Positions 33,716-41,411 of a DNA stretch of 64,000 nt are shown here, in pieces. The stretch lies in NCBI RefSeq assembly GCF_038181555.1, contig NZ_JBBWUA010000002.1, forward strand, positions 62,001 through 126,000, in the 5' to 3' direction. Each line of letters begins with the position of its first letter. Within the stretch, counting starts at the first letter, position 1. Below the pieces are notes generated by a model. It ran no database searches. It had not been told where the DNA came from and saw only the letters and a list, made by a program, of their open reading frames with translations. A program made the translations under genes and the position numbers. Source of the stretch: Desulfitobacterium sp038181555. Lineage in GTDB: Bacteria > Bacillota > Desulfitobacteriia > Desulfitobacteriales > Desulfitobacteriaceae.

Positions 33716-35035
33716 TTAGTTTTTAGAATTAGGAGAGTCTGAAAAGCTTTCGGCAATCGCCTTTGCCCGCTTTTCAACCTCGCAACACACTCGCTTAATA
33801 TCAATGGTCTTTAATTGCCGTTCTTCCATCAATAGTTCTCCATCTACCATGACAGTACGCACATCACCGGCATGGGCAACATACACCAAATGAGCCGGTA
33901 CTGAAAATCTCGGATAAAAATGGGGCTGATCAAAATTAATCGATATCAGGTCTGCCTTGTAGCCAGGAACAAGCATCCCTACATCCGTCAACCCTAGGCT
34001 CCGAGCCCCATCCACAGTTGCCATTTGCAGTACTTCATAGGCCGGTAGGGTTGTGGCCCCTTTGGCTAGCTTCTGTTGTAGAGCAGCCGAACGCATTTCC
34101 CCAAACATATCCAAATTATTGTTGCTGGAGGCTCCGTCGGTACCCAGTCCCACCAAAACTCCCCGTGAGCGTAGTTCGGGAATAGGGGCAGTACCACTGT
34201 TCAGCTTCATATTGCTTTCGGGGTTATGAGCTACACAGACCTTTCTTCGCGCCAAAATGTCTCGATCTTCCTCGGTGAGATGTACACAATGGGCAGCAAC
34301 CACATGCCCACCGAATAAACCAAGTTCATCCAGCCATTGCACAGGTGTCTTACCATATTGCTCCTTGATCGTCCCGATCTCATCCTCCGTCTCGGCTACA
34401 TGAATGTGAATCCCTACCCCAAGCCGGTCAGCTTCTTGCTTGACTCGTTGGAGGAACTCTCCCGAGCAGGTATACGGTGCATGGGGGCCGAACATGATCT
34501 GAATTCTCCCCTTGCCTGCCCCATGATACTTCCGAACCAATTCGATGTTTTCTGCGAAGGCCTTTTCGCCGTTCGGTGCATTGCCAATCAAACCGCGAGC
34601 TAGTACACCGCGTGTTCCGGCTTCTAAAACAGCTTTGGCTACATGATTCATCGAGGCATACATATCCAGCATAGTGGTGGTTCCTGATTGGATCATTTCT
34701 CCAAGCGCCAGCAATGTTCCCCAATAAATATCTTCATCAAACATCTTATCTTCAAAGGGCCAAATTTTCGTTTGCAACCAAGGCATCAAGGGCAAGTCAT
34801 CGGCATAACTTCTCAGCATCGTCATCCCCGCATGGGTATGAGTGTTGATTAACCCCGGCATGACCACATCGTCAGGCAAGTCGATGATGCGCTCAGGAAC
34901 AAAACTGTCCGGTGTCGACCCTTTCTCGCCCACGAAAAAAATCCGGTCATTTTCAATGGCGATTTCTCCCTCAGGGTAGAAATCCTCGGCTCCGGTCATG
35001 GGCAGAATCATCGCCCGAATGAGTATTTTGGCCAT
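33716..35035 (-). CDS. mtaD: 5-methylthioadenosine/S-adenosylhomocysteine/5'-deoxyadenosine deaminase
   Basis: A 439-residue amidohydrolase of the MTA/SAH deaminase family. Metal ligands are visible in INTHTHAGMTMLRS, HIHVAETEDE, VAAHCVHLTEED and GLGTDGASSNNNLD. It deaminates adenosine-type nucleosides, including MTA, SAH and 5'-deoxyadenosine. The open frame runs up to 35221 into the aldolase gene, but ATG 35035 follows AAGGAG and gives the normal family N-terminus (MAKILIRAMILPM). A strong hairpin with a T tail just upstream may reduce read-through from the aldolase gene. Confidence 0.93.
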   Translation of the reverse strand: MAKILIRAMILPMTGAEDFYPEGEIAIENDRIFFVGEKGSTPDSFVPERIIDLPDDVVMPGLINTHTHAGMTMLRSYADDLPLMPWLQTKIWPFEDKMFDEDIYWGTLLALGEMIQSGTTTMLDMYASMNHVAKAVLEAGTRGVLARGLIGNAPNGEKAFAENIELVRKYHGAGKGRIQIMFGPHAPYTCSGEFLQRVKQEADRLGVGIHIHVAETEDEIGTIKEQYGKTPVQWLDELGLFGGHVVAAHCVHLTEEDRDILARRKVCVAHNPESNMKLNSGTAPIPELRSRGVLVGLGTDGASSNNNLDMFGEMRSAALQQKLAKGATTLPAYEVLQMATVDGARSLGLTDVGMLVPGYKADLISINFDQPHFYPRFSVPAHLVYVAHAGDVRTVMVDGELLMEERQLKTIDIKRVCCEVEKRAKAIAESFSDSPNSKN

Positions 35036-35059
35036 ATATTTCACTCCTTGCTTATAAAA

Positions 35060-35081
35060 GACCCCCAAGGAATTGGGGGTC
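35060..35081 (-). terminator. Terminator or attenuator between the aldolase and deaminase genes
   Basis: GACCCCCAA pairs perfectly with TTGGGGGTC around GGAA. On the minus strand it is followed by TTTTAT and then, 15 bases on, the deaminase ribosome site. It is strong enough to stop much of the ftsY-mtn transcript before mtaD. Confidence 0.85.
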
Positions 35082-35094
35082 TCATCTACTTCAT

Positions 35095-35727
35095 TCATTG
35101 TCCATAGCTTTGTCGATAAGAACGGCACATCAATTGAATATCCTCTTGACTCAACAGGGCCGGCCCACCTAAGAGGCGAGACATAATATGGATTTGAGCG
35201 CTTTTTTCTACGACTTGGCATACTTTTAAGGCTTCTTCTACAGAACTGCCCACGCCGACCAAACCATGGTTAGCCAACAGCACAGCACATCTCTCCTGCA
35301 GAGCATTTACCGCACCTTCTGCTAATTGTAAGGTGCCGGGCAGACAATAGGGCGCCACCTCCACTTGCCCCCCCACAATCATCACCAAATCCTCGACCAT
35401 TCCGGGCAGAGGAACTCGTGAGACCGCATGGGCTGTTGCATAGGGAGAATGAGTGTGGACAATTCCCTTGACATCTGGTCGTTGCTTATAAATTTCGGCA
35501 TGGAGCAGCAGCTCTGAAGAGGGCTTGCGGCTTCCCTCTAATACTACGTTGCCAATGCTCAAAAGAACAAGATCCTCTTCCCTCAGAGCAAAGTAATCCA
35601 TCCCACTGGGAGTGATCCAATACCCATCTCGGGATGAATCCCAAGCCGAGATGTTGCCCCAAGTCCCGGCAACCATTCCGCTCTCAACAATTTTTCGACC
35701 CGCCGCGATGATATCCCTTTTTTCCAT
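35095..35727 (-). CDS. Class II aldolase, probably for 5-methylthioribulose/5-deoxyribulose 1-phosphate
   Basis: The 210-residue protein has the class II aldolase/adducin fold with the zinc ligands HTHSPYA and NHG and the catalytic acid in PSSELLLH. Generic homologues include fuculose-phosphate aldolase. Because it starts at the mtnA stop (TAATG) and sits in a cluster with mtnP, mtnA and an MTA/5'-deoxyadenosine deaminase, the likely substrate is 5-methylthioribulose 1-phosphate or 5-deoxyribulose 1-phosphate, giving dihydroxyacetone phosphate and an aldehyde. MtnB dehydratase is in the same superfamily, but mtnW/X/D are not present, which argues for the aldolase reading. Confidence 0.85.
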   Translation of the reverse strand: MEKRDIIAAGRKIVESGMVAGTWGNISAWDSSRDGYWITPSGMDYFALREEDLVLLSIGNVVLEGSRKPSSELLLHAEIYKQRPDVKGIVHTHSPYATAHAVSRVPLPGMVEDLVMIVGGQVEVAPYCLPGTLQLAEGAVNALQERCAVLLANHGLVGVGSSVEEALKVCQVVEKSAQIHIMSRLLGGPALLSQEDIQLMCRSYRQSYGQ

Positions 35728-36764
35728 TAAGAACGCACCATCATTTTTAAGAGATTCACAGAATAAGGGGAGGAAACAATCCCTTTCTCCGTAATAATCC
35801 CCGTAATCAATTTGGATGGGGTTACATCAAAAGCTGGATTATATACAGGTACATCAGCCGGTGCCACCTGCACCCCAAACACTTCTCGCATTTCTTGGGG
35901 ATTCCTTTCCTCGATGGGAATATCTTGTCCGCTGGGAACCTTCAAGTCGATGGTCGAAGTAGGAGCAGCCACATAGAAAGGAATACCATGAGCATGGGCT
36001 AATACCGCTAAGGAATAAGTGCCAATCTTATTTGCAGTATCCCCGTTGGCTGCGATACGGTCAGCGCCGACGATCACCAAGTCAATCTTTCCTTGCTGCA
36101 TCAAAAATCCAGCCATATTATCGGCGATCAAAGTCACCGGTATCTTATCGTTCATCAATTCCAAAGCTGTTAGACGAGCTCCCTGCAAAAAAGGCCGAGT
36201 CTCATCCGCATAAACATGAATTTTCTTACCTGAATCATGGGCAGTACGTATCACCCCAAGGGCAGTACCATACTCTACTGTCGCCAAGGAGCCTGCATTG
36301 CAGTGGGTGAGAATATTAGCTTCTTCGGCAACGATGGGGTTGCCTTGTTCACCGATCAAGCGATTCACGCGCCGATCATCCTCTGCAATCGTCTCTGCTT
36401 CATTGAGCAGTGCTTGACGAATTTTAGCCAGATCAGTTTCTCCATGTTGTTCTCGCAAACGATCTTCCATGCGGCGTAGTGCCCAAAAAAGATTTACTGC
36501 GGTAGGGCGAGTTTCAGCCAAACGGTTTTTCACCTGCTCCATATGGCTCAGTAATCCCTCGAGTTCACCTGAATATTGCAGGGCACCGAGAGCATAGCCA
36601 TAGGCAGCTGCTGAACCGATCGCCGGTGCGCCCCGGACTGCCATGGTTTCAATGGCTTCAGCTACTTCTTCATAGGTCGTAGCCAGCCGATAATTTATCT
36701 CAACGGGCAAGCGTGTCTGATCTAATATTTGTAGAGAATTCCCCATCCATTCTAGTGCTTTCAC
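35727..36764 (-). CDS. mtnA: S-methyl-5-thioribose-1-phosphate isomerase
   Basis: The 345-residue isomerase converts 5-methylthioribose 1-phosphate (and often 5-deoxyribose 1-phosphate) to the ribulose form. Family motifs present include AVRGAPAIGSAAAYG, the catalytic-cysteine region ILTHCNAGSLATVEYGT, and VGADRIAANGDTANKIGTY with its catalytic Asp. The start follows mtnP by 15 bases. Confidence 0.96.
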   Translation of the reverse strand: MKALEWMGNSLQILDQTRLPVEINYRLATTYEEVAEAIETMAVRGAPAIGSAAAYGYALGALQYSGELEGLLSHMEQVKNRLAETRPTAVNLFWALRRMEDRLREQHGETDLAKIRQALLNEAETIAEDDRRVNRLIGEQGNPIVAEEANILTHCNAGSLATVEYGTALGVIRTAHDSGKKIHVYADETRPFLQGARLTALELMNDKIPVTLIADNMAGFLMQQGKIDLVIVGADRIAANGDTANKIGTYSLAVLAHAHGIPFYVAAPTSTIDLKVPSGQDIPIEERNPQEMREVFGVQVAPADVPVYNPAFDVTPSKLITGIITEKGIVSSPYSVNLLKMMVRS

Positions 36765-36779
36765 ATTCGTACCGCCTTT

Positions 36780-37571
36780 CTAAAATTTACCGACCTCTGC
36801 ATTACCCAACTGACACCGGCAATCCTGTTCGGGGCGAAGTATCCGAAATGTTTTTTGAATCAATTGGGCCACGGTTTTTCCAGTGGCTTTCATGCTCACC
36901 ATCACTTCTTCATGGGTCAAAGGATGATCGGCAATCCCTGCCGCTTCATTGGTTATCATCCCAATCGTGGCATAGCACATACCACATTCTTTAGCGAGGA
37001 CTACTTCAGGTACACTGGTCATTCCCACACATTCTCCACCAAGCATGTGGTACATTTTAATCTCCGCCGGAGTCTCAAAGCGTGGTCCCTCTGTACATAC
37101 ATAGGTCGCACCTTCTTGTAAAGGAACACCTACGGATTCTCCGGCTGCGCGAATGACTGCTTGCAGAGATCTGCAATAGGGCTCAGTCATATCCACATGG
37201 AGAACACCCTGTTCTCCCCCTTCATAAAAGGTATGCGGCCGACTCTTGGTAAAGTCAAGAAACTGATCCATAAGTACGATATCTCCCAATTGCAAACGAG
37301 AAGTAAGGGATCCTACCGCTGCGGTCGCGATAACTTTACGGACACCTAATTTTTGCAGAGCCCATATATTAGCTCGATAATTCACCAAATGGGGCGGTAA
37401 GGTATGACCCTTACCATGGCGACTCATAAAAACAAGCGGAGCCTCCTGCTCCCCAAGATGTCCTATATCCACCGTAACCACCCCATAAGGAGTAGCAATT
37501 GTTTCTGGGTGAGAATCTTGAAGCATTAAATTTTCTAGGCCTGTTCCCCCGATGAGCGCATAGCTATTCAG
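36780..37571 (-). CDS. mtnP: S-methyl-5'-thioadenosine (or -inosine) phosphorylase, CTG start likely
   Basis: This is a trimeric purine nucleoside phosphorylase of the MTAP class (MSRHGKGHTLPPHLVNYRANI; TYVCTEGPRFETPAEI; VVLAKECGMCYATIGMITN). The first ATG (37526) would remove the phosphate-binding N-terminus. Reading upstream in frame from that ATG gives NSYALIGGTGLENL, the canonical start, preceded by CTG at 37571-37569 and then a TGA two codons further up; no ATG, GTG or TTG is available. The CTG overlaps the ftsY stop as CTGA, and AAGGGG lies upstream. The product is then 263 residues, normal for the family. Confidence 0.9.
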   Translation of the reverse strand: MNSYALIGGTGLENLMLQDSHPETIATPYGVVTVDIGHLGEQEAPLVFMSRHGKGHTLPPHLVNYRANIWALQKLGVRKVIATAAVGSLTSRLQLGDIVLMDQFLDFTKSRPHTFYEGGEQGVLHVDMTEPYCRSLQAVIRAAGESVGVPLQEGATYVCTEGPRFETPAEIKMYHMLGGECVGMTSVPEVVLAKECGMCYATIGMITNEAAGIADHPLTHEEVMVSMKATGKTVAQLIQKTFRILRPEQDCRCQLGNAEVGKF

Positions 37572-38506
37572 CCCTCTTCAACCCCTTCAGGCGAACGGTC
37601 AAAAAGAGCCTCCGCAAAGTCCTGAGGATTAAAGGGACGCAAATCTTCCATCCCTTCCCCAACACCAATCCATTTCACCGGAATATTAATCTCTCCTTGG
37701 ATACCTAAGACAACGCCGCCTTTTGCTGTTCCATCCAGCTTTGTGAGTACAATGCCAGTGACACCCGCTACTTCCTGAAAAAGCTTAGCTTGTTGAAGTG
37801 CGTTCTGCCCGGTTGTAGCGTCTAAAACTAGCAACACTTCATGGGGTGCTCCGGGAACTTCACGTTCAATCACACGTCTGACCTTGCGCAATTCTTCCAT
37901 CAAATTCACTTTATTGTGGAGCCGTCCGGCCGTATCCATAATCACCAGATCCGCTCCCCGAGATTTTGCAGCTTGAAGTGCATCATAGGCAACGGCAGCA
38001 GGGTCTGCGCCCTCTTTCTGCTTAATAACCTCCACTTCAGCTCGCTGTCCCCAGACCTCGAGCTGATCAATAGCCGCCGCCCGAAAAGTATCTCCGGCTG
38101 CTAAAATGACCTTCTTCCCTTCCGTCCGGAAATAGTGGGCTAATTTGCCAATGGTCGTCGTCTTCCCCACACCATTCACACCAACAACTAGAAAGATACT
38201 TGGTCCATGCTCAGCAAAATTCATGGCCTCTTCTGTTCCCAGCAGCTCAGCCATAAGTTCTTGAAGAACTTCCTTGAGTTCCTCTGCCTCCTGAAGTTTT
38301 CTTTTCTTTACTTCTTTACGTAACCTTTCAACCAGCTCAAAGGAAGTATTCACTCCCACATCTGAACGAATCAAAACTTCCTCAAGCTCTTCATATAGTT
38401 CCTCATCAATTTTGCGTCTTCCTGTAAGGATTTCCTCAACTTTACCCACGAATTGATCACGGGTTTTTGATAATCCTTGTTTCAATTTCGAAAAAAAACC
38501 TGCCAA
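37568..38506 (-). CDS. ftsY: Signal recognition particle receptor FtsY
   Basis: FtsY is the membrane-associated GTPase that receives SRP-ribosome complexes. The NG domain shows GVNGVGKTTTIGKLAHY, DTAGRLHNKVNLM and LTKLDGTAKGGVVLG. The N-terminal acidic A domain is minimal, as in many Firmicutes. TTG 38506 with AAGGAGG upstream gives the natural start MAGFFSKLKQGL; the frame is open to 38533. The normal neighbour smc lies 9 kb upstream, beyond an accessory block. Confidence 0.97.
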   Translation of the reverse strand: MAGFFSKLKQGLSKTRDQFVGKVEEILTGRRKIDEELYEELEEVLIRSDVGVNTSFELVERLRKEVKKRKLQEAEELKEVLQELMAELLGTEEAMNFAEHGPSIFLVVGVNGVGKTTTIGKLAHYFRTEGKKVILAAGDTFRAAAIDQLEVWGQRAEVEVIKQKEGADPAAVAYDALQAAKSRGADLVIMDTAGRLHNKVNLMEELRKVRRVIEREVPGAPHEVLLVLDATTGQNALQQAKLFQEVAGVTGIVLTKLDGTAKGGVVLGIQGEINIPVKWIGVGEGMEDLRPFNPQDFAEALFDRSPEGVEEG

Positions 38507-38543
38507 CTGGACTTCCTCCTTATGTAGGCACACCTTCGATGCT

Positions 38544-38572
38544 ATTGTACCACACTCTGGTCAGGCTCTCAA
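38544..38572 (-). promoter_or_regulatory. Promoter of ftsY-mtnP-mtnA-aldolase
   Basis: On the minus strand TTGAGA (38572-38567), 17 bases, TACAAT (38549-38544); five of six matches in each box. It lies about 38 bases before the ftsY start. Confidence 0.85.
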
Positions 38573-38593
38573 ACTGAATTCATACAATTAAAG

Positions 38594-38625
38594 AAGCCTA
38601 TATTCCGTACATGAAATATAGGCTT
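38594..38625 (-). terminator. Hairpin terminator between the feo genes and ftsY
   Basis: AAGCCTATATT pairs perfectly with AATATAGGCTT around a 10-base loop; on the minus strand it continues CTTTAATT. It separates the feo operon from the ftsY promoter. Confidence 0.75.
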
Positions 38626-38666
38626 TCTAAAATGCAAGAAGGGCAAGTAGAAACGCATTCACTTCA

Positions 38667-38757
38667 CTAAGCTTGAATTACCGCTGCAGCACTTTGACCA
38701 GCAATGCGGCCGAAAGCTGCACAAAGACCTAAGGAGCCACCATAATGCTTGGCGAAA
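38667..38757 (-). pseudogene. C-terminal remnant of a fumarate-reductase-like flavoprotein gene
   Basis: On the minus strand a frame different from feoB reads KHYGGSLGLCAAFGRIAGQ, continues SAAAVIQA and ends at TAG (38667-38669). This is the characteristic C-terminus of FAD-dependent fumarate reductase/flavocytochrome c type proteins (GGSLG...GRIAG.SAA). Only about 30 codons survive. The end of the feoB membrane gene runs into this remnant and takes its stop codon from it in another frame, which points to a deletion that fused the two 3' ends. Confidence 0.75.
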
Positions 38758-40153
38758 CCAAGCCCAGACCATAAGCAACTTGGGCGACTGTAAAGCACAC
38801 AATAAAAGCAATCACAGTCGGCAGCAAAAAGCCCAAAGCGGTCCATTTTTTGCTCCCCGTTTCTTTATACATACTGATCAAGGTCGTGGCACAAGGCCAA
38901 TGCAGTAGTGAAAAGAGCATAACGTTTAAGGCAGTGAGCCAGGTCCAACCATTAGCAAGAAGCACTTCCTTTAACTCCATTAAGCTATTGAAGTCGGTCA
39001 GCTGCCCGGTGGCTAAGTAGCTCATGAGGAGAATCGGAATTACGATTTCGTTAGCAGGTATTCCTAAGATGAACGCCAATAGGATAAATCCATCTAAGCC
39101 TATGGCCTTGGCCAAGGGGTCAAGAAAAGCTGCCATATGACTGATAACGCTGGCATCACCTACCGTAATATTGGCTAGAATCCAGGTCACAGCCCCAGCC
39201 GGTGCGGCAATAACGATGGCTCTGCGCAGAACAAATAGAGTCCGGTCCAGCATGGAACGATAGAGCACTGCTCGGATTTTTGGTCGCCGATAAGGAGGCA
39301 ATTCCAAAACCAGCGAGGATGGTTCTCCTTTTAAGAGCGTCATGGAGAGCGCCCAAGAAACAGCAAAAGTCATAAAAATACCTACGATCACGACTAAGAC
39401 AACTGATCCCACAGCCACGATCGACTGAGAGAATGCCGCCATGCCCGTCACAAAAATCGTCGCAATAGCGATCAGGGTCGGAAAGCGACCATTACAGGGA
39501 ACAAAATTATTAGTTAAGATAGCAAGCAACCGCTCCCTGGGTGAGTCGATGATCCGAGAGGATACTACCCCGGCAGCATTGCAGCCGAAGCCCATACACA
39601 TCGTCAGGCATTGCTTGCCACAGGCCTTAGCTTTCTTAAACATATGATCCATGTTAAAGGCAACTCTGGGCAGATACCCTAAATCCTCTAAAATAGTGAA
39701 AAGAGGAAAGAAAATAGCCATGGGCGGTAGCATCACCGCGACAACCCAAGCTAAGGTGCGATACATACCCAGAACGATTACCCCATGAAGCCAGGCAGGA
39801 GCCCCAGCAGCATGAAACCCTTGACTAAGTACATCTTGGAAGCCAAACAGTACCGTAGCAAGGAGCTGGGAGGGGAGGTTAGCACCCACAATCGTAATCC
39901 AAAAGATAAGGCCCAGCAGACCAAGCATAATAGGATAACCAAAGGCTCTGGAAATAACGATCCGGTCAATGCGCGATCGCCATTCACTTTCCTTCTTCCC
40001 TTCACGGCAGACAACCTGATTAGCTAACCTTTCCGAGTAAGAAAATATATCCGTGACGACTCGATCCCCTAGGGAGTGTCCATAAGTGTCCCGAATCCCT
40101 TCGCTATCCTTATAGAGTTTTGAGAATGGATCTACAGGATTGATACTGCTCAT
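38729..40153 (-). CDS. Ferrous iron transporter FeoB, membrane (Gate) part as a separate protein
   Basis: The 474-residue protein is the C-terminal half of FeoB: two nucleoside-recognition/Gate domains with a conserved cysteine in NNFVPCNGRFPTLIAIA and the family cysteines in TMCMGFGCNAAG, about eight membrane helices in all. It starts by ATGA overlap with the GTPase gene, so the two are made together. About 60 polar residues precede the first helix. Its last residues (SIMVAP) are encoded by the edge of a flavoprotein remnant, so the natural C-terminus may be slightly altered. Confidence 0.92.
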   Translation of the reverse strand: MSSINPVDPFSKLYKDSEGIRDTYGHSLGDRVVTDIFSYSERLANQVVCREGKKESEWRSRIDRIVISRAFGYPIMLGLLGLIFWITIVGANLPSQLLATVLFGFQDVLSQGFHAAGAPAWLHGVIVLGMYRTLAWVVAVMLPPMAIFFPLFTILEDLGYLPRVAFNMDHMFKKAKACGKQCLTMCMGFGCNAAGVVSSRIIDSPRERLLAILTNNFVPCNGRFPTLIAIATIFVTGMAAFSQSIVAVGSVVLVVIVGIFMTFAVSWALSMTLLKGEPSSLVLELPPYRRPKIRAVLYRSMLDRTLFVLRRAIVIAAPAGAVTWILANITVGDASVISHMAAFLDPLAKAIGLDGFILLAFILGIPANEIVIPILLMSYLATGQLTDFNSLMELKEVLLANGWTWLTALNVMLFSLLHWPCATTLISMYKETGSKKWTALGFLLPTVIAFIVCFTVAQVAYGLGLVSPSIMVAP

Positions 40154-40908
40154 AACGCCATTCTTCCCTCCTCTTTTTTAGGCTGATCCTCCCTTTCTCT
40201 CTGTAAGGAAACAAAACGGCCAATCTCCTCGATAAATGCGGGATTACTATCCAAAAGTCGCAAAGCCAGCCAGCGTGGGCTCAGTATGCTTCCCATCCCC
40301 ACTTTCTCAATCTTGGGCTGCAGCATCCGAATAGCCTTTTCCACATCATCAGAGTATACGATCTGTTTTGGCTGAGTCGCTTGTTTTTCTACGGCAATCT
40401 CATAGATCGACCTTTGCAATTCTTGAAGTCCTTGATTGTGGCGAGCTGCTGTGGCCACCACCGGTACGCCGAGCTCCTGTTGCAGGGCAGGAATATCAAT
40501 ATGGATGCCTCGCTTTCTGGCTTCATCCATGAGATTGATACACACGACAATGCGAGGGGTAATCTCCATAATCTGCAAGGCTAGATTAAGATTGCGCTCT
40601 AAAGAAGTGGCGTCTAAAACCACCACCGTGGCATCCGGTTGACCAAAGCAAATAAAATCTCTGGCAATTTCTTCTTCGACACTATGCGCGAGCAAGGAAT
40701 AAGTACCCGGCAAATCCACCAACATAAATTTTTGATGATGATAAGTAAAATACCCTTGGGCATTATTCACTGTTTTTCCCGGCCAGTTGCCTGTATGTTG
40801 GCGGAGCCCGGTTAGCGCATTAAACACGGTACTTTTCCCCACATTCGGGTTTCCGGCCAGAGCAATGACCCATTGACCTTCGGCAATTTTCAAATTCATT
40901 TCAGTCAC
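40150..40908 (-). CDS. feoB: Ferrous iron transporter FeoB, GTPase part as a separate protein
   Basis: The 252-residue protein has the FeoB G domain: G1 AGNPNVGKSTVFNAL, G2/switch GNWPGKTVNNAQG, G3 VDLPGTYSLLA and G4 VCINLMDEA, then a helical GDI-like region. It has no membrane segments and ends in a charged tail, so it must act together with the Gate protein encoded immediately downstream. Split FeoB proteins are known in clostridial lineages. The overlap and intact frames make this a stable arrangement, not a recent frameshift. Confidence 0.94.
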   Translation of the reverse strand: MTEMNLKIAEGQWVIALAGNPNVGKSTVFNALTGLRQHTGNWPGKTVNNAQGYFTYHHQKFMLVDLPGTYSLLAHSVEEEIARDFICFGQPDATVVVLDATSLERNLNLALQIMEITPRIVVCINLMDEARKRGIHIDIPALQQELGVPVVATAARHNQGLQELQRSIYEIAVEKQATQPKQIVYSDDVEKAIRMLQPKIEKVGMGSILSPRWLALRLLDSNPAFIEEIGRFVSLQREREDQPKKEEGRMAL

Positions 40909-40943
40909 TCTCCAAGGTATTCATATTTTGCAAAGAACACGTT

Positions 40944-41192
40944 CTATACTAAAGTTGAATTTACTCGAATAGCCTGTGCATCTTCACTTCTTAGAGCAAT
41001 TACTGTTCCACGAACTAAGTAAGCAATGGGATCCCCCGCCGGTGCCGAGCCTAAACATTTAAGAGAGGTTCCGGGAACGATACCTAAATCAAGAAGTCGA
41101 CGCCGAAACAATCCGTTCAAGGCCAGATCAACGACATAAGCCTTTTCCCCGCGTTTAAGGGTCGATAAGGGAACAAGCGATTGTGAATCCAT
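40944..41192 (-). CDS. feoA: FeoA-domain protein
   Basis: The 82-residue SH3-like protein (PLSTLKRGEKAYVVDL; RRLLDLGIVPGTSLKCLG; YLVRGTVIALRSEDAQAI) is the small cytosolic partner of FeoB. It begins the feoA-feoB operon, 35 bases before the GTPase gene. Confidence 0.93.
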   Translation of the reverse strand: MDSQSLVPLSTLKRGEKAYVVDLALNGLFRRRLLDLGIVPGTSLKCLGSAPAGDPIAYLVRGTVIALRSEDAQAIRVNSTLV

Positions 41193-41254
41193 CCTATGTC
41201 TCTCCCTTCATTGTTAGACTGAGTTAACTTTTACACCGATTTCATTTTCAAAGC

Positions 41255-41302
41255 GAGTAACGTTTTTAATACTGTATTAAATTCGCAAATAAAGTGTTAC
41301 TC
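41255..41302. promoter_or_regulatory. Nested palindrome upstream of feoA, candidate metalloregulator operator
   Basis: TTTAATAC-T-GTATTAAA is a perfect 17-bp palindrome at 41265-41281. It lies inside a wider inverted pair GAGTAAC/GTTACTC (41255-41302). The site is about 75 bases before feoA and downstream of a DtxR/MntR-type regulator gene, so a metal-responsive operator is a good guess. It does not match a textbook Fur or DtxR box closely. Confidence 0.5.
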
Positions 41303-41333
41303 CACACAAAAAAATGCCCCATGCAATACAAAA

Positions 41334-41355
41334 AGGCTTCAGAATTCTGAAACCT
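41334..41355 (-). terminator. Terminator of the DtxR/MntR-type regulator gene
   Basis: AGG-TTCAGAA pairs with TTCTGAA-CCT with one mismatch; the minus-strand sequence then runs TTTTTGTATT. It ends the regulator transcript before the feo promoter region. Confidence 0.75.
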
Positions 41356-41411
41356 TATCAGGTATCCCATCTGGGCAATTTCCCATTCTATTCTTTTAAT
41401 CTCTTACCCTT

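Noticed and set aside
35036..35221. N-terminal extension of the deaminase overlapping the aldolase gene
   Set aside because: It is an out-of-frame shadow of the aldolase gene. ATG 35035 with AAGGAG fits the family start.
40150..40153. Split FeoB as a recent frameshift
   Set aside because: Both proteins have complete domains, the junction is a clean ATGA overlap, and no single-base change would give a normal fused FeoB linker.
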